NCBI RefSeq assembly: GCF_005222845.1
Contig: NZ_STFZ01000022.1
Coordinates: 25,963 to 89,962 of the forward strand
Reading direction: 5' to 3'
Length of the DNA: 64,000 nt
Source: Rhizobium sp. FY34
Lineage (GTDB): Bacteria; Pseudomonadota; Alphaproteobacteria; Rhizobiales; Rhizobiaceae
The notes under the pieces are model-generated. The model saw only the letters and a list, made by a program, of their open reading frames with translations, was not told the origin of the DNA and made no database searches. Shown here piece by piece: positions 1-8,382 of this stretch (position 1 is its first letter; every line of letters begins with the position of its first letter). Both the position numbers and the translations under genes were made by a program.

Positions 1-51
1 GGCGATGCAGGTGGAGCCAAGGCCAAAGCCTGCCGCGTGCTCGGCGGGTGA
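1..51 (+). CDS. Possible 3' end of an upstream gene
   Basis: Frame 1 is open from the window edge to a TGA at 49-51 and would encode a short Gly/Ala/Lys-rich tail. Codons have the high GC third position seen in the neighbouring genes. It is too short to assign to a family and could be a chance open frame. The next 140 bases (52-192) contain no gene that I can see and presumably hold the promoter of the cyclase gene that follows. Confidence 0.3.
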   Translation, partial: GDAGGAKAKACRVLGG

Positions 52-192
52 GGGGGTGCCAATCTGGAACAGCGATAGTCGCAATCACAATTTTCTGAGG
101 CGCGAATGGGGAAATTATTAAGAACCACACCCTCAAGATCCAGGGGGTTTTAGCGTCCGCAGGTCGGGACCGCCGCCAACAAGGGGTAAGAT

Positions 193-1317
193 GTGCGTTA
201 CAGAGAGACCGACGAGCTGTTCAAGACGTTGGTGTTGGAGCTAGCCTCTACATTCACCCCGACGACAATCATGGGGCTGACGATACTGACTGTCGGTCTG
301 TATGCCTATCAGAGCCTTGGCAGCCCCATCCTCTTGCTGGCCACCATCACCGGCATCATTGCATCCATTGCCAAGATCGCCGTGACGTTAGCCCACCGGC
401 GGTCTGACGCGACCAAGCATGCCACTGCCAAGGATGCCGCCCGCTGGGAGATGGCGCATGGGCTGCTGATCTTCATCATCGCCACCTGTGTCGGAACGCT
501 GGCCAGTCTGGTGTTTCACCATCGCGACCTTTCGGTGCAAATTCTGGCGACAGTGCTCGTCTTTGGATATTCTGCCGGTGTGACCGTGCGGGTATCGGTT
601 CGGCCCTTCATTGCTGTTGCTGCGATCATGATTGCAGGTCTGCCCGCCACGATCTCCGTCATGCTGTCGGACGATCCGGCCCACCGGATACTGGCGGCGC
701 TGTGTGTCGCCTTTCTGGTGGCGGCGATCCAGAGCGTCTGGCATGTCTATCGGACGTCCGTCAGGCAAATCGGTCTGCGTCTCGACATGGAGCATCAGGC
801 GCGCCACGATTCGTTGACAGGACTGCGCAATCGCACGGCACTGAATGAGGCATTCAAATCGACTGGCCGCCCCGAGGATTCGCTGACCGGCGTTCATTGT
901 TTCGATCTGGATGGCTTCAAACATGTCAATGACCGCTTTGGTCACGCCGTCGGGGATGAACTGTTGGCGCGTCTTGCCGCCAGACTTTGCGAAACCCTCG
1001 TCTCACCCAATATCGCCGTGCGCGTGGGCGGCGATGAATTTGCCGTGCTTCAGCCGGATGTCCGGCATCTCGCTGAAGCCGACGTCCTGGCCAGAAAGAT
1101 CGTCGATGCTTTGAGCTTGCCGTATCGGATCGGCGGCGAAGAGATCACCATTGGCATCAGCCTGGGCTATACGGTCGCCCTGTCCGGCTCCGCAAAGCTG
1201 GAACATATGATGGTGATTGCGGATAAAGCCTCCTATCGCGCAAAGCGCAATGGCGGCGGCATCGACCGCGAAATCCCGCCAGACCTGGCACCCGGCGCAT
1301 CCCCTTTCGCCGCCTGA
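193..1317 (+). CDS. Membrane-bound GGDEF diguanylate cyclase
   Basis: Predicted to make cyclic di-GMP from two GTP at the inner membrane. The N-terminal half (about residues 15-190) is a string of hydrophobic segments, probably five or six membrane helices with no named sensor motif that I recognise. The C-terminal half is a GGDEF domain with an intact GGDEF motif at residues 279-283. No RxxD inhibitory site is visible just upstream of it, so product inhibition may be absent. The start is GTG, chosen because AAGGGG lies six bases before it. There is no EAL domain. A second cyclase lies at 6517-8190. Confidence 0.9.
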   Translation: MRYRETDELFKTLVLELASTFTPTTIMGLTILTVGLYAYQSLGSPILLLATITGIIASIAKIAVTLAHRRSDATKHATAKDAARWEMAHGLLIFIIATCVGTLASLVFHHRDLSVQILATVLVFGYSAGVTVRVSVRPFIAVAAIMIAGLPATISVMLSDDPAHRILAALCVAFLVAAIQSVWHVYRTSVRQIGLRLDMEHQARHDSLTGLRNRTALNEAFKSTGRPEDSLTGVHCFDLDGFKHVNDRFGHAVGDELLARLAARLCETLVSPNIAVRVGGDEFAVLQPDVRHLAEADVLARKIVDALSLPYRIGGEEITIGISLGYTVALSGSAKLEHMMVIADKASYRAKRNGGGIDREIPPDLAPGASPFAA

Positions 1318-1440
1318 CCGCCAAAAGCGGACATTGCGCGCTCAGGGCCAATATCAAACATCGCCGTTCACGCAAGCGGAAGTGTGTATCGGAGGAATGC
1401 CTGTTCAGCGAACGGCGCCTTCCCGGTTCGCACCCACGCC

Positions 1441-2007
1441 CTACCGAAACTCCGCGCTAAACCCTGCCATCTCCGCTTCCGCCTCCGGCGTCCACATATC
1501 AAGTGCCTTCAGGATCTCCACTGTGAAGGTGAAGGGCGAGGTGCCGGGGGCGGTGATGACACCCTGGTCGGAAACGGCCTTTGGCTGGTCGCGGTAAAGC
1601 GCTTCGCCGCGATAGGCGGGATGGGCCTTGTGGGCGGCAAGCGCATTGCCGGTATGAGCCACTTCGTTCAAGAGGCCGGTGGCGGCCAGCGCGCTCGAGG
1701 CGGCGCAGATGCCGGCGATCAGTTTTTGCTGCGTGCGGAAGGCAGCGGTGAGGGGGGCAAAGTCGGGGGCTGCTCCCTTTTCCCAGCTCATGCCGCCCGG
1801 AATGACGAGCGCATCGAAATCCTTTGGCGAAAGGTCGCCATAGGCGCACTCGGGTGTCACGCGCAAGCCGCCCATCGAGGTGACGGGCGCGCCGTCCGGC
1901 GAGGCGGTGACGATCTCGGCGCCCAGGAAGCTGCGGGCAACGGCAGTCAGCAGGCCGATTTCCCAATCGGCATAGTCTTGGGTGAGTGCAATCGCAATCC
2001 GGGCCAT
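1441..2007 (-). CDS. DJ-1/PfpI family protein
   Basis: A 188-residue protein of the DJ-1/PfpI (class I glutamine amidotransferase-like) superfamily. The nucleophile elbow GICAA carries the conserved cysteine at about residue 101, and the IPGG turn lies near residue 70. Family members act as glyoxalases, deglycases, chaperones or stress proteins, so the exact role is open. The start at MARIAI is preferred over an upstream ATG because AGGAGA precedes it and because the longer version would overlap the upstream gene. The stop codon of the GNAT gene lies only 26 bases upstream, so the two are probably cotranscribed. Confidence 0.85.
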   Translation of the reverse strand: MARIAIALTQDYADWEIGLLTAVARSFLGAEIVTASPDGAPVTSMGGLRVTPECAYGDLSPKDFDALVIPGGMSWEKGAAPDFAPLTAAFRTQQKLIAGICAASSALAATGLLNEVAHTGNALAAHKAHPAYRGEALYRDQPKAVSDQGVITAPGTSPFTFTVEILKALDMWTPEAEAEMAGFSAEFR

Positions 2008-2032
2008 TCGGGTCTCCTTCTCGGCTGCGGGG

Positions 2033-2521
2033 TCAGGCAAGTGCCTGCAAAAACCGCATGCCCGTCACCGGGCGGGCGGTGAAATCCATGTTTTCATAGA
2101 AGCGATGGGCGGCGAAATTGCCGGTGGCGGCCGAAACGGAGAGGAAATCGCAGCCCTGCGCCTTGGCTGCGGCGCGGGCGCGGTTGACGAGGTGCTGGCC
2201 AATGCCATGGCCGCGATGGCCGTCGCGCACGAAAAGCTGGTGCAGGTCCATGCCGCGCTGACCTTCCTGGGCGCGGTAGAGCGGCACGAGTATGGCATAG
2301 CCCATCAACTCGTCGCCGGCATCGGCCACCAGCATCTGGATCCAGGGCATGGGGCCGAACAGGTCGCGCTCCAGCGCTTCTGGCGTCATCGCCGCTGCAT
2401 CGCCGTGATGGGCGGCCAGCTGTGCGATCATGGCATTCAGCTCCGGCAGGTCACGCGGCTTTGCAACGCGGATGTTCACCACGGCCGGGCGGATCAGGGA
2501 GATTTCGGTATCTTCAGGCAT
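2033..2521 (-). CDS. GNAT family N-acetyltransferase
   Basis: A 162-residue GCN5-related acetyltransferase. The acetyl-CoA pyrophosphate loop is seen as a Q/R-x-x-G-x-G/A type segment, RDGHRGHGIGQHLV, around residues 97-110, followed by the C-terminal NFAAHRFYENMDF segment that ends the fold in most GNAT proteins. The substrate cannot be told from sequence; small amines, amino acids and protein N-termini are all possible. It is the first gene of a likely two-gene unit with the DJ-1-like gene downstream. Confidence 0.88.
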   Translation of the reverse strand: MPEDTEISLIRPAVVNIRVAKPRDLPELNAMIAQLAAHHGDAAAMTPEALERDLFGPMPWIQMLVADAGDELMGYAILVPLYRAQEGQRGMDLHQLFVRDGHRGHGIGQHLVNRARAAAKAQGCDFLSVSAATGNFAAHRFYENMDFTARPVTGMRFLQALA

Positions 2522-2569
2522 TTGCGGCGTCCTTGAGGTTTTCTCGTGCCGTCAGGTGCCGTCTTTTAA

Positions 2570-2598
2570 CAACAAAGCCGCCTGACGGCGGCTTGTTG
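2570..2598. terminator. GC-rich hairpin upstream of GNAT gene
   Basis: Arms CAACAAAGCCGCC and GGCGGCTTGTTG pair around a TGAC loop with one base unpaired. Read on the minus strand it could end transcription from the cupin gene upstream, but only a short T stretch follows. The rest of 2522-2851 holds no convincing gene; a 76-codon open frame there has no recognisable product. Confidence 0.4.
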
Positions 2599-2851
2599 AC
2601 ATTATGATCTGTCCAAGCCGCCCGTTACCGGTAGGCCCAAAAATACGTGGCAGCGATGGGTGCGTGGATGATCATCATGGCACGATCAGTGCGCCAGCTT
2701 CGGCGTGATGTCAAGAGGCCGTGTGCCGGGGCGTGAACTTGGCAAATGACATCCGGCACGCTTTCATCCCGCCTCTGAGGTTCTTGCAGGCCTGGATGAA
2801 CGGCATCGGAACCGGAAAACCGTCTCGGGAGATCGTTGGCCCATCGTCTCG

Positions 2852-3319
2852 TCATTCATCAAGCGGCGGCACCGGGTTTCCTTGCTTGTCCGTCAGTCGT
2901 TTCGCAAAATTCACCTTGGTCAGCATGAGGTCCTTCTGCGTGTAATGCACCACATCATCCGGCGAGCGGGTGCCGACCACCAGATAGGTGGCGTCGCTGC
3001 CCGACCGGTTTTCAAGGCAATGGCCAACAGCGATGCCCGCCTTGAAGGTGGCCGCATCGCCGGGCTGCATATCTGTCGCGCTATCGCCTTCCAGAAGCGT
3101 CACCGTGCCGGCAAGCATATAGACGAATTCGTCCTCCCGTTCGTGCCAGTGCTGGTGCGAAGAGCGCGCGCCGGGTTTGAGTGTTTCTACAAAGGCACCG
3201 AACTGGGTTAGTCCGCCCGCATCACTCATGAGCCGCGCCGTATAGGGGCCAAGCTCTGCGTTATGTCCGCTACCGGTCCATTCGTCCAACGGCGCGTCTT
3301 CCTGTCGTATGATCGGCAT
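2852..3319 (-). CDS. Small single-domain cupin protein
   Basis: A 155-residue cupin-fold protein. The first cupin motif is visible as HQHWHEREDEFVYML near residues 55-70, with histidines and a glutamate placed for metal binding. The second motif (PGDAATFKAGIAVGHCLEN) follows after about 20 residues. Function could be enzymatic or regulatory and is not determined by the motif. Translation is placed at MPIIRQ because GAGGGAAA directly precedes it; an ORF extending 29 codons further upstream would run into the merR-like gene. It lies 8 bases downstream of the MerR-like regulator gene and is probably cotranscribed with it. Confidence 0.85.
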   Translation of the reverse strand: MPIIRQEDAPLDEWTGSGHNAELGPYTARLMSDAGGLTQFGAFVETLKPGARSSHQHWHEREDEFVYMLAGTVTLLEGDSATDMQPGDAATFKAGIAVGHCLENRSGSDATYLVVGTRSPDDVVHYTQKDLMLTKVNFAKRLTDKQGNPVPPLDE

Positions 3320-3327
3320 TTTCCCTC

Positions 3328-3741
3328 TCAATGTTCGTGTTCGCACAAGCCATGGTCGGATAGCGCGCGGATCACATAGCAATCCTCCACCGTGTGGCCG
3401 CCGCAATGGGAGAGGATGCGCTCCAGCTCGTGTTCCAGCCGTTTCAGCTTGTCGATCTTTTCGCGCACCTCCGCCAGATGGATCGCGGCAATGCGGTCGG
3501 CGCCGTCGCAGGGTCGGTCGGGATGGCTGCTCAGCGCAATCAACTCGCGAATGCGCTCGATCTCGAAGCCGAGGTCTCGTGCATGGCGGATAAAGGCCAG
3601 CCGCTCTACATCGCTGCGACTGTAGCGGCGCTGGTTGCCGTCGGAGCGCTCGGATGGCGCCATCAGCCCCATCTGTTCATAGTAGCGGATAGTCGGCACC
3701 TTGACGCCGGTGCGTTTTGAAACCTCGCCGATCGACAGCAT
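3328..3741 (-). CDS. MerR family metal-responsive regulator (ZntR/CadR/PbrR type)
   Basis: A 137-residue MerR-family activator. The N-terminal winged helix-turn-helix (residues 1-70, with TGVKVPTIRYYEQMGLM) is followed by a dimerisation helix and a metal loop with cysteines near residues 78, 113 and 121, plus a His/Cys-rich tail. This cysteine spacing resembles ZntR/CadR/PbrR regulators of Zn, Cd or Pb rather than CueR. It is divergent from the cation transporter at 3829, with a MerR-type promoter between them, so it most likely controls that transporter. The cupin gene follows on the same strand. Confidence 0.88.
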   Translation of the reverse strand: MLSIGEVSKRTGVKVPTIRYYEQMGLMAPSERSDGNQRRYSRSDVERLAFIRHARDLGFEIERIRELIALSSHPDRPCDGADRIAAIHLAEVREKIDKLKRLEHELERILSHCGGHTVEDCYVIRALSDHGLCEHEH

Positions 3742-3759
3742 TTTTGTGCAACTTTCCGC

Positions 3760-3790
3760 TTGAAGCTCTAGTCCCTAGAGGGATTATCTG
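3760..3790 (+). promoter_or_regulatory. MerR-type operator-promoter of the CDF transporter
   Basis: A -35 like TTGAAG (3760-3765) is followed by the perfect dyad CTCTAG-TCC-CTAGAG (3766-3780), with a weak -10 around 3785-3790. The 19-bp spacer with a dyad centred in it is the signature of promoters twisted open by MerR-family activators. The site lies between the divergent merR-like and transporter genes. Confidence 0.75.
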
Positions 3791-3828
3791 TGCTGTCACC
3801 ATCAGATTGCAAGGAGAAAGGTGACATC

Positions 3829-4548
3829 ATGAGTGCAGGCTGCGGACACAATCACGGTACGTTCGAGGGGCTTTCGCAAGATTACAAGCGCAGGCTCTGG
3901 ATCGTTATCGCCATCAATGCGGTGATGTTTGCCGTGGAAATGACGGCGGGCCAATTGGCGCGCTCGCAGGCCCTGCAGGCCGATGCGCTGGATTTCTTCG
4001 CCGATGCCGTCACCTATGGCATATCGCTGGCCGTCATCGGCACCTCGCTGAAGGTGCGCAGCCTGGCCGCCGCCGCCAAGGGCATCAGCCTGTTTTTCAT
4101 GGGGCTATTTGTGTTCGGCTCGACGCTTTACCGGGTGTTTTACATGGGCATGCCGGAAGCGCCGCTGATGGGCGCCATCGGCTTTCTGGCGCTTGTCGCC
4201 AATCTTGCAAGCGTGCTTTTGCTCGTCAATTACAAGGATGGCGATGCCAATGTGCGCTCCGTCTGGCTCTGCTCGCGCAATGATGCGATTGGCAATGTCA
4301 TTGTCATGGTGGCCGCGCTCGGCGTGTGGGGCACGGCCACGGCCTGGCCGGATCTGGCGGTCGCAGGTGTCATGGCCGGGCTTTTCCTGACCTCCTCGGT
4401 GCAGATCCTCACGCAATCCTATCGCGAGTGGAAGGCGGGCGGTGCCCTGGCCATTACGCCGGCGCCGGATCATGATCATGCTCACGATCACGACCATGAT
4501 CATGCGCATGCCGGCACATGCGGTCACGGCCATCATCGCCCCGGTTGA
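3829..4548 (+). CDS. Cation diffusion facilitator-type metal exporter, short form
   Basis: A 239-residue inner membrane transporter of the CDF superfamily, expected to exchange a divalent metal for protons. Six hydrophobic segments are visible. The usual metal site residues differ: the second helix has D-x3-D (DALDFFAD) and the fifth has SRNDAIGN instead of the common H-x3-D. The long C-terminal cytoplasmic domain is missing and is replaced by a tail rich in His and Asp ending in CGHGHH; the N-terminus also carries CGHNH. The ATG at 3829 is chosen for its AAGGAGAAAGG site, although the frame opens at 3790. The neighbouring MerR protein suggests Zn, Cd or Pb. Confidence 0.85.
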   Translation: MSAGCGHNHGTFEGLSQDYKRRLWIVIAINAVMFAVEMTAGQLARSQALQADALDFFADAVTYGISLAVIGTSLKVRSLAAAAKGISLFFMGLFVFGSTLYRVFYMGMPEAPLMGAIGFLALVANLASVLLLVNYKDGDANVRSVWLCSRNDAIGNVIVMVAALGVWGTATAWPDLAVAGVMAGLFLTSSVQILTQSYREWKAGGALAITPAPDHDHAHDHDHDHAHAGTCGHGHHRPG

Positions 4549-4579
4549 TCTTTATCAGCTTGCGCGAATGGAAGCCTCA

Positions 4580-4606
4580 TTATAGGGTAGCCCCCTATTC
4601 TATAGT
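4580..4606 (+). promoter_or_regulatory. Candidate DmeR (RcnR-like) operator
   Basis: A C-tract flanked by inverted TATAGGG and CCCTAT-type arms lies just before the dmeR start. RcnR/CsoR-family repressors are known to bind G/C tracts flanked by AT-rich inverted repeats, so this is a likely autoregulatory site. The exact limits are inferred. Confidence 0.5.
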
Positions 4607-4618
4607 TGAGGTATGTCC

Positions 4619-4897
4619 ATGTCCCATACGCTGCGCGAGCATGACAGGCTTCTGGCCCGCGTCAGGCGCCTGAAAGGCCAGATGGAGGCGGTGGAGCGGG
4701 CGCTGGAGGCGCAAAAGCCCTGCGGCGAGGTTCTGCTGCTTCTGTCGTCCATTCGCGGTGCGCTGTCTGGCCTTACCGGCGAGATCATGCAGGAACATCT
4801 CGAAGAGCATGTCGTGCATGCCGCAGACGAGGGTGAGCGGGCGGCGGCAGCCTTGGAACTCTCGCAGGCTCTGCGCAGCTATATGCGCGGCGAATGA
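4619..4897 (+). CDS. dmeR: RcnR/DmeR-type nickel-cobalt repressor
   Basis: A 92-residue all-helical repressor of the CsoR/RcnR/FrmR family. Starting at the second of two nearby ATGs gives MSHTLR, and then His3, Cys35, His60 and His64 fall exactly at the metal ligand positions known for E. coli RcnR, which binds Ni(II) and Co(II). The second ATG also has a better spaced GAGG site. The gene is followed after 45 bases by the DmeF-like exporter, the arrangement described as dmeRF in Rhizobium. The protein is expected to repress this operon until Ni or Co binds. Confidence 0.92.
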   Translation: MSHTLREHDRLLARVRRLKGQMEAVERALEAQKPCGEVLLLLSSIRGALSGLTGEIMQEHLEEHVVHAADEGERAAAALELSQALRSYMRGE

Positions 4898-4942
4898 GAC
4901 GGGGCGCAGCCTTCGTCTTCACTGTCAAAGGATGAACCCACC

Positions 4943-6007
4943 ATGTCCGCTCCGATCGATAGCTTGAGCCACGACCATGTCTTCTTGGGCAAAGACCATG
5001 CCCGCAACGAGCGCAAGGTCTGGCTGGTGATTGCCATTACCGCAACGATGATGGTGGTGGAGATTGCCGCCGGCTCGTTTTATGGCTCGATGGCGCTGCT
5101 TGCCGATGGCTGGCACATGTCCACCCATGCCGGCGCCATGCTGATTGCCGCCGGCGCCTATTGGTATGCCAGGCGGTCGGCGCGTGATCCGCGCTTCACC
5201 TTCGGCACCGGCAAGCTGGGCGATCTGGCGGGCTTTGCCAGCGCCATGGTTCTGGCCATGGTGGCGCTGCTGATTGCCGCCGAAAGCGCCGTGCGGCTGG
5301 CGCAGCCGGTCGAAATCGCCTTCAACCAGGCCATTCTCGTGGCGATCCTCGGTCTTGCCGTCAATCTCGTCAGCGCCTATCTGCTGCGCGATGAACCGCA
5401 TCATCATGGCCATGGCCATGGGCACGGCCATGCGCATGATCATGATGACCACGACCATGACGATCATGATCATGATCATGATCATCACGACCACCATGAT
5501 GCGCATGATCATGCCGAGGGCCATCACCATGAGGGCCATCATCACCCCCATCCGCATCCGGTTCATGCGCCCGCGCGCCGCTCGCAGGATCATAACCTGC
5601 GCGCGGCCTATCTGCATGTTCTGGCCGATGCGCTGACCTCGGTTCTCGCCATCGTCGCGCTGCTCTTTGGCCGCAGCTATGGCTGGGTCTGGCTTGATCC
5701 GCTGATGGGCATTGTCGGCGGTCTGGTGATTGCCCGCTGGTCCTTCGGCCTGTTGCGCGATACCGGACGGGTGCTGCTCGATGTCTCGCCGCGCGGTGGT
5801 GCCGTCGCCAAGGATATCCGTGACCGCGTCGAAAGCGACGCAGACCAGATCACCGACCTGCATGTCTGGCAGGTCGGTCCGGGCCATCACGCGGCCATTC
5901 TATCGATTGCGGCGCGTGAACCGCAGCAACCGGCGGCCTATAAGGCAAAACTGCGGGATGTCGGGGGATTGTCGCATGTGACCGTCGAGGTCACGCGGGC
6001 GGCTTGA
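4943..6007 (+). CDS. dmeF: DmeF-type nickel/cobalt CDF exporter with a His-rich loop
   Basis: A 354-residue cation diffusion facilitator. The second helix carries DGWHMSTH and the fifth HVLADALTS, giving histidine and aspartate ligands typical of DmeF proteins. Between helices four and five, roughly residues 150-205, is an exceptional run made almost wholly of His with Asp, Gly and Ala, likely a metal-binding cytoplasmic loop. A short C-terminal domain follows. The gene lies directly behind dmeR, so Ni(II)/Co(II) export under DmeR control is the best reading. AAAGGATG precedes the start. Confidence 0.92.
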   Translation: MSAPIDSLSHDHVFLGKDHARNERKVWLVIAITATMMVVEIAAGSFYGSMALLADGWHMSTHAGAMLIAAGAYWYARRSARDPRFTFGTGKLGDLAGFASAMVLAMVALLIAAESAVRLAQPVEIAFNQAILVAILGLAVNLVSAYLLRDEPHHHGHGHGHGHAHDHDDHDHDDHDHDHDHHDHHDAHDHAEGHHHEGHHHPHPHPVHAPARRSQDHNLRAAYLHVLADALTSVLAIVALLFGRSYGWVWLDPLMGIVGGLVIARWSFGLLRDTGRVLLDVSPRGGAVAKDIRDRVESDADQITDLHVWQVGPGHHAAILSIAAREPQQPAAYKAKLRDVGGLSHVTVEVTRAA

Positions 6008-6076
6008 CGCTGCTGGGGGCAGGCGCTATCGACCACTCACTGCCTGTGTCTCGGGGCTTGGATTGCGTCGCGGCGG

Positions 6077-6358
6077 TCAGAATTCGGAATAGACGTCTTC
6101 CACGCGCTCCAGCGAGGAGGGCGTCGTTTGCAGAATGCTGGTATTCTCGCGTGATGCCGGTGCCTTTTCGCGATTGCCTTCCACGGCCCACAGGGCATTG
6201 GCAAGCGATGAGGATAGAAGCGTGCTGCTGCCCGTCATGCCCCAATTGGCGCGCCTGCGGTTTTCGGTCTCCCGCTGCGCTTCGTCTTCGGGCTTGCGCT
6301 CGGCGACAAGCGGTCTTCCGGTATATCCGTAGCCGCTGATGGTGCTGTCGATCTGCAT
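6077..6358 (-). CDS. Hypothetical protein
   Basis: A 93-residue hydrophilic protein that I do not recognise. It has a Tyr/Gly patch near the start (SGYGYTGRP), a charged stretch around residues 22-36 and a Ser/Leu-rich middle, with no signal peptide or membrane segment. Codon use matches the surrounding genes, and the frame fills the gap between the convergent dmeF and cyclase units, which supports a real gene. The ribosome site is weak. The 158 bases up to 6516 show no further gene. Confidence 0.55.
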   Translation of the reverse strand: MQIDSTISGYGYTGRPLVAERKPEDEAQRETENRRRANWGMTGSSTLLSSSLANALWAVEGNREKAPASRENTSILQTTPSSLERVEDVYSEF

Positions 6359-6516
6359 GGCATTCTGCCCGGTCTTATGAAAGCTGTTAACCCTTCATTA
6401 ACCGGCGAAGCTTGCGCGAAGCTTGCGTAAGTGCCTTGCCCCTCACTTGACAGAGATCCGATCCTGCGGGGTGGACTGGTTCGAAGAACGCCTCACGACT
6501 GGCGGGAGCCTGTCGT

Positions 6517-8190
6517 CTATGCGCCGATCAGGGCGACAGACGCGGTCTTGCCGCCGGCTGCCCTGGTTGTCGCCTCATCGCCAAACACGATGAGCCGGTT
6601 GCGCCCGGCAGCCTTGGCCGCATAGAGCGCCTTGTCGGCAGCCTTTACCGCGTCTTCCAGCGTTGTGCGCATGGTCGCCGTCACCTCGCATAGGCCGGCG
6701 GAAAAGGTGATGTTCATGTCCAGGACATCCGGCAGCGTGATGGAGGGCATCTGGGCACGCCAATGCTCGGCCCGTTCGCTCGCCGTCTGGCGGTCGGCGC
6801 CCGGCAGCACCACCAGGAATTCCTCGCCACCCCAACGGAACACATTTTCCTCGCCGCTCATGCCCTGTCTCAAGATATTGGCGAAGATTTGCAGCACGGC
6901 ATCGCCCGTCTGGTGGCCGAACCGGTCGTTGAACATCTTGAAATGGTCTATATCGACGATCAGCAGAGACAGCGGCATGCCGGCCCGCTCGCGCTCGAAC
7001 AGCGCCGGCAATATGGTCTGGGCGTGGCGGCGGTTGTAGAGCCCGGTCAGGTGGTCGCGCGAAGCCTCGTCACGCAGCAGGGTCTGCAGGCGCACATTTT
7101 CTTCCAGCCGTGTTTCAAGATCGCGCGACAGCGCCGCCAGCCGCTGCGCATCGGCCTTGCGCAGCGAAATGTCGCGCAGCACGACCATGCGGCCGCCATC
7201 ACGTCCCCAGGGTGCCAGCGAATGGCAGGAAAGCTCATAGGTCAGGCCATTGGCGGCCAGCCGCACTTCATGTCGCAGGCCATCGCCGCAGCAGCCATCC
7301 TGCAACAGCGTATTGAGTTCGGATGCGTCCGTCAGGTTCTTGCCGATCGGCTGGGCCGGTACGCCGGGCAGGCGGGCTGCCGCCGGATTGAGTTCCAGAA
7401 TGCGGCCCTTTTCGTCCAGAACCAGAACCGGATCGGGCAGCATGGCAAACATCGCGTCGCGACCGATCGGCGGCAGCACGAACAACTGTCCGAACAGTTG
7501 CGCCCCCAGCATGAAGGCGCCGGTGGCCGTGAAGAGAAACGGCGTCGGATCATCGTTGAACAGGGTGAAGCCGTAGATCGTATAGGAAATATTGCCTAGC
7601 CACGGCAGGATGGCAGAGGCCAGGAGCGCCCAGAGTTGCCAGCGATGGATGCCATTCGAGCGCAAGGCCGTCACCGTGCCGTAGAGGCAGGCCGTCGCCA
7701 TGGTCGAATAGGCAAAGATCAGCCCGACATTATAGATCCAGCCATGTTCGAAGAGCATGGTCGTCTCGTCGATCAGGCTGATATAGAGGCTTTGATGCCA
7801 GTCATTCGTCAGGGCCAGAATGCCGAAGACTGCGGCAATGATGCCGACTGTCACCAGCTGCCAGGTCTTTTCCAACTCGCGGCCGCGCGCATAGGTCAAA
7901 AAGCTCAAGGACCAGTAGAGCGGTGTGGCCATGATGCCGAACCAGGCCAGCTGGCAGAGCAGAAATCGTGTCTCATAATCGGTAACGCTGTGGCGATAGA
8001 GAACGCAGATCGTCCACCAGAGCGCGAAGGTGACCGAAAGGGTGAAGGCCCTGCGGCCCGGCGCACTGGGTGCGCGGATCGCGGCAAACAGGATCAATAT
8101 CGCAAGCATCGCGACAGTCCCGAGGAGCCATATCGAAGTCCCCACTTGCCAATACCCCGCGTTTCGCTGGCGCTTAGTGTCCAAGGCCAA
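6517..8190 (-). CDS. Diguanylate cyclase with 7TM, PAS and GGDEF domains
   Basis: A protein of about 557 residues. The first 230 residues form seven or eight hydrophobic helices resembling the 7TM domain found on histidine kinases and cyclases. A PAS-like region (about 245-340) is followed by a coiled segment and a C-terminal GGDEF domain with an intact GGEEF motif in FRWGGEEFLVVLPG. No RxxD inhibitory site is obvious. It probably turns a membrane signal into cyclic di-GMP. The start is uncertain: TTG at 8190 has no ribosome site, and a GTG at 8145 is an alternative. The 190 bases upstream hold no other gene. Confidence 0.88.
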   Translation of the reverse strand: MALDTKRQRNAGYWQVGTSIWLLGTVAMLAILILFAAIRAPSAPGRRAFTLSVTFALWWTICVLYRHSVTDYETRFLLCQLAWFGIMATPLYWSLSFLTYARGRELEKTWQLVTVGIIAAVFGILALTNDWHQSLYISLIDETTMLFEHGWIYNVGLIFAYSTMATACLYGTVTALRSNGIHRWQLWALLASAILPWLGNISYTIYGFTLFNDDPTPFLFTATGAFMLGAQLFGQLFVLPPIGRDAMFAMLPDPVLVLDEKGRILELNPAAARLPGVPAQPIGKNLTDASELNTLLQDGCCGDGLRHEVRLAANGLTYELSCHSLAPWGRDGGRMVVLRDISLRKADAQRLAALSRDLETRLEENVRLQTLLRDEASRDHLTGLYNRRHAQTILPALFERERAGMPLSLLIVDIDHFKMFNDRFGHQTGDAVLQIFANILRQGMSGEENVFRWGGEEFLVVLPGADRQTASERAEHWRAQMPSITLPDVLDMNITFSAGLCEVTATMRTTLEDAVKAADKALYAAKAAGRNRLIVFGDEATTRAAGGKTASVALIGA

Positions 8191-8382
8191 GTTCGAAATG
8201 CGAACACTAGGGCCGATTTGCTAATTATATCCTTATACGCGAGGAGAATGATGAAGGACAATCCTGCGTGCTTATTGTCGCTGCTGAAATCACCGGTTGA
8301 TATCGGGCTCCGCTCTGTCAGCCTGCCTCGCCGAGGTGTCGGCCGGCTGCCTTGTCAACAAAGCGAAGCTCGGCCGTCGCCA

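Noticed and set aside
2625..2855. 76-codon minus-strand open frame
   Set aside because: No ribosome site, no motif, and unusual composition; more likely non-coding sequence after the cupin gene.
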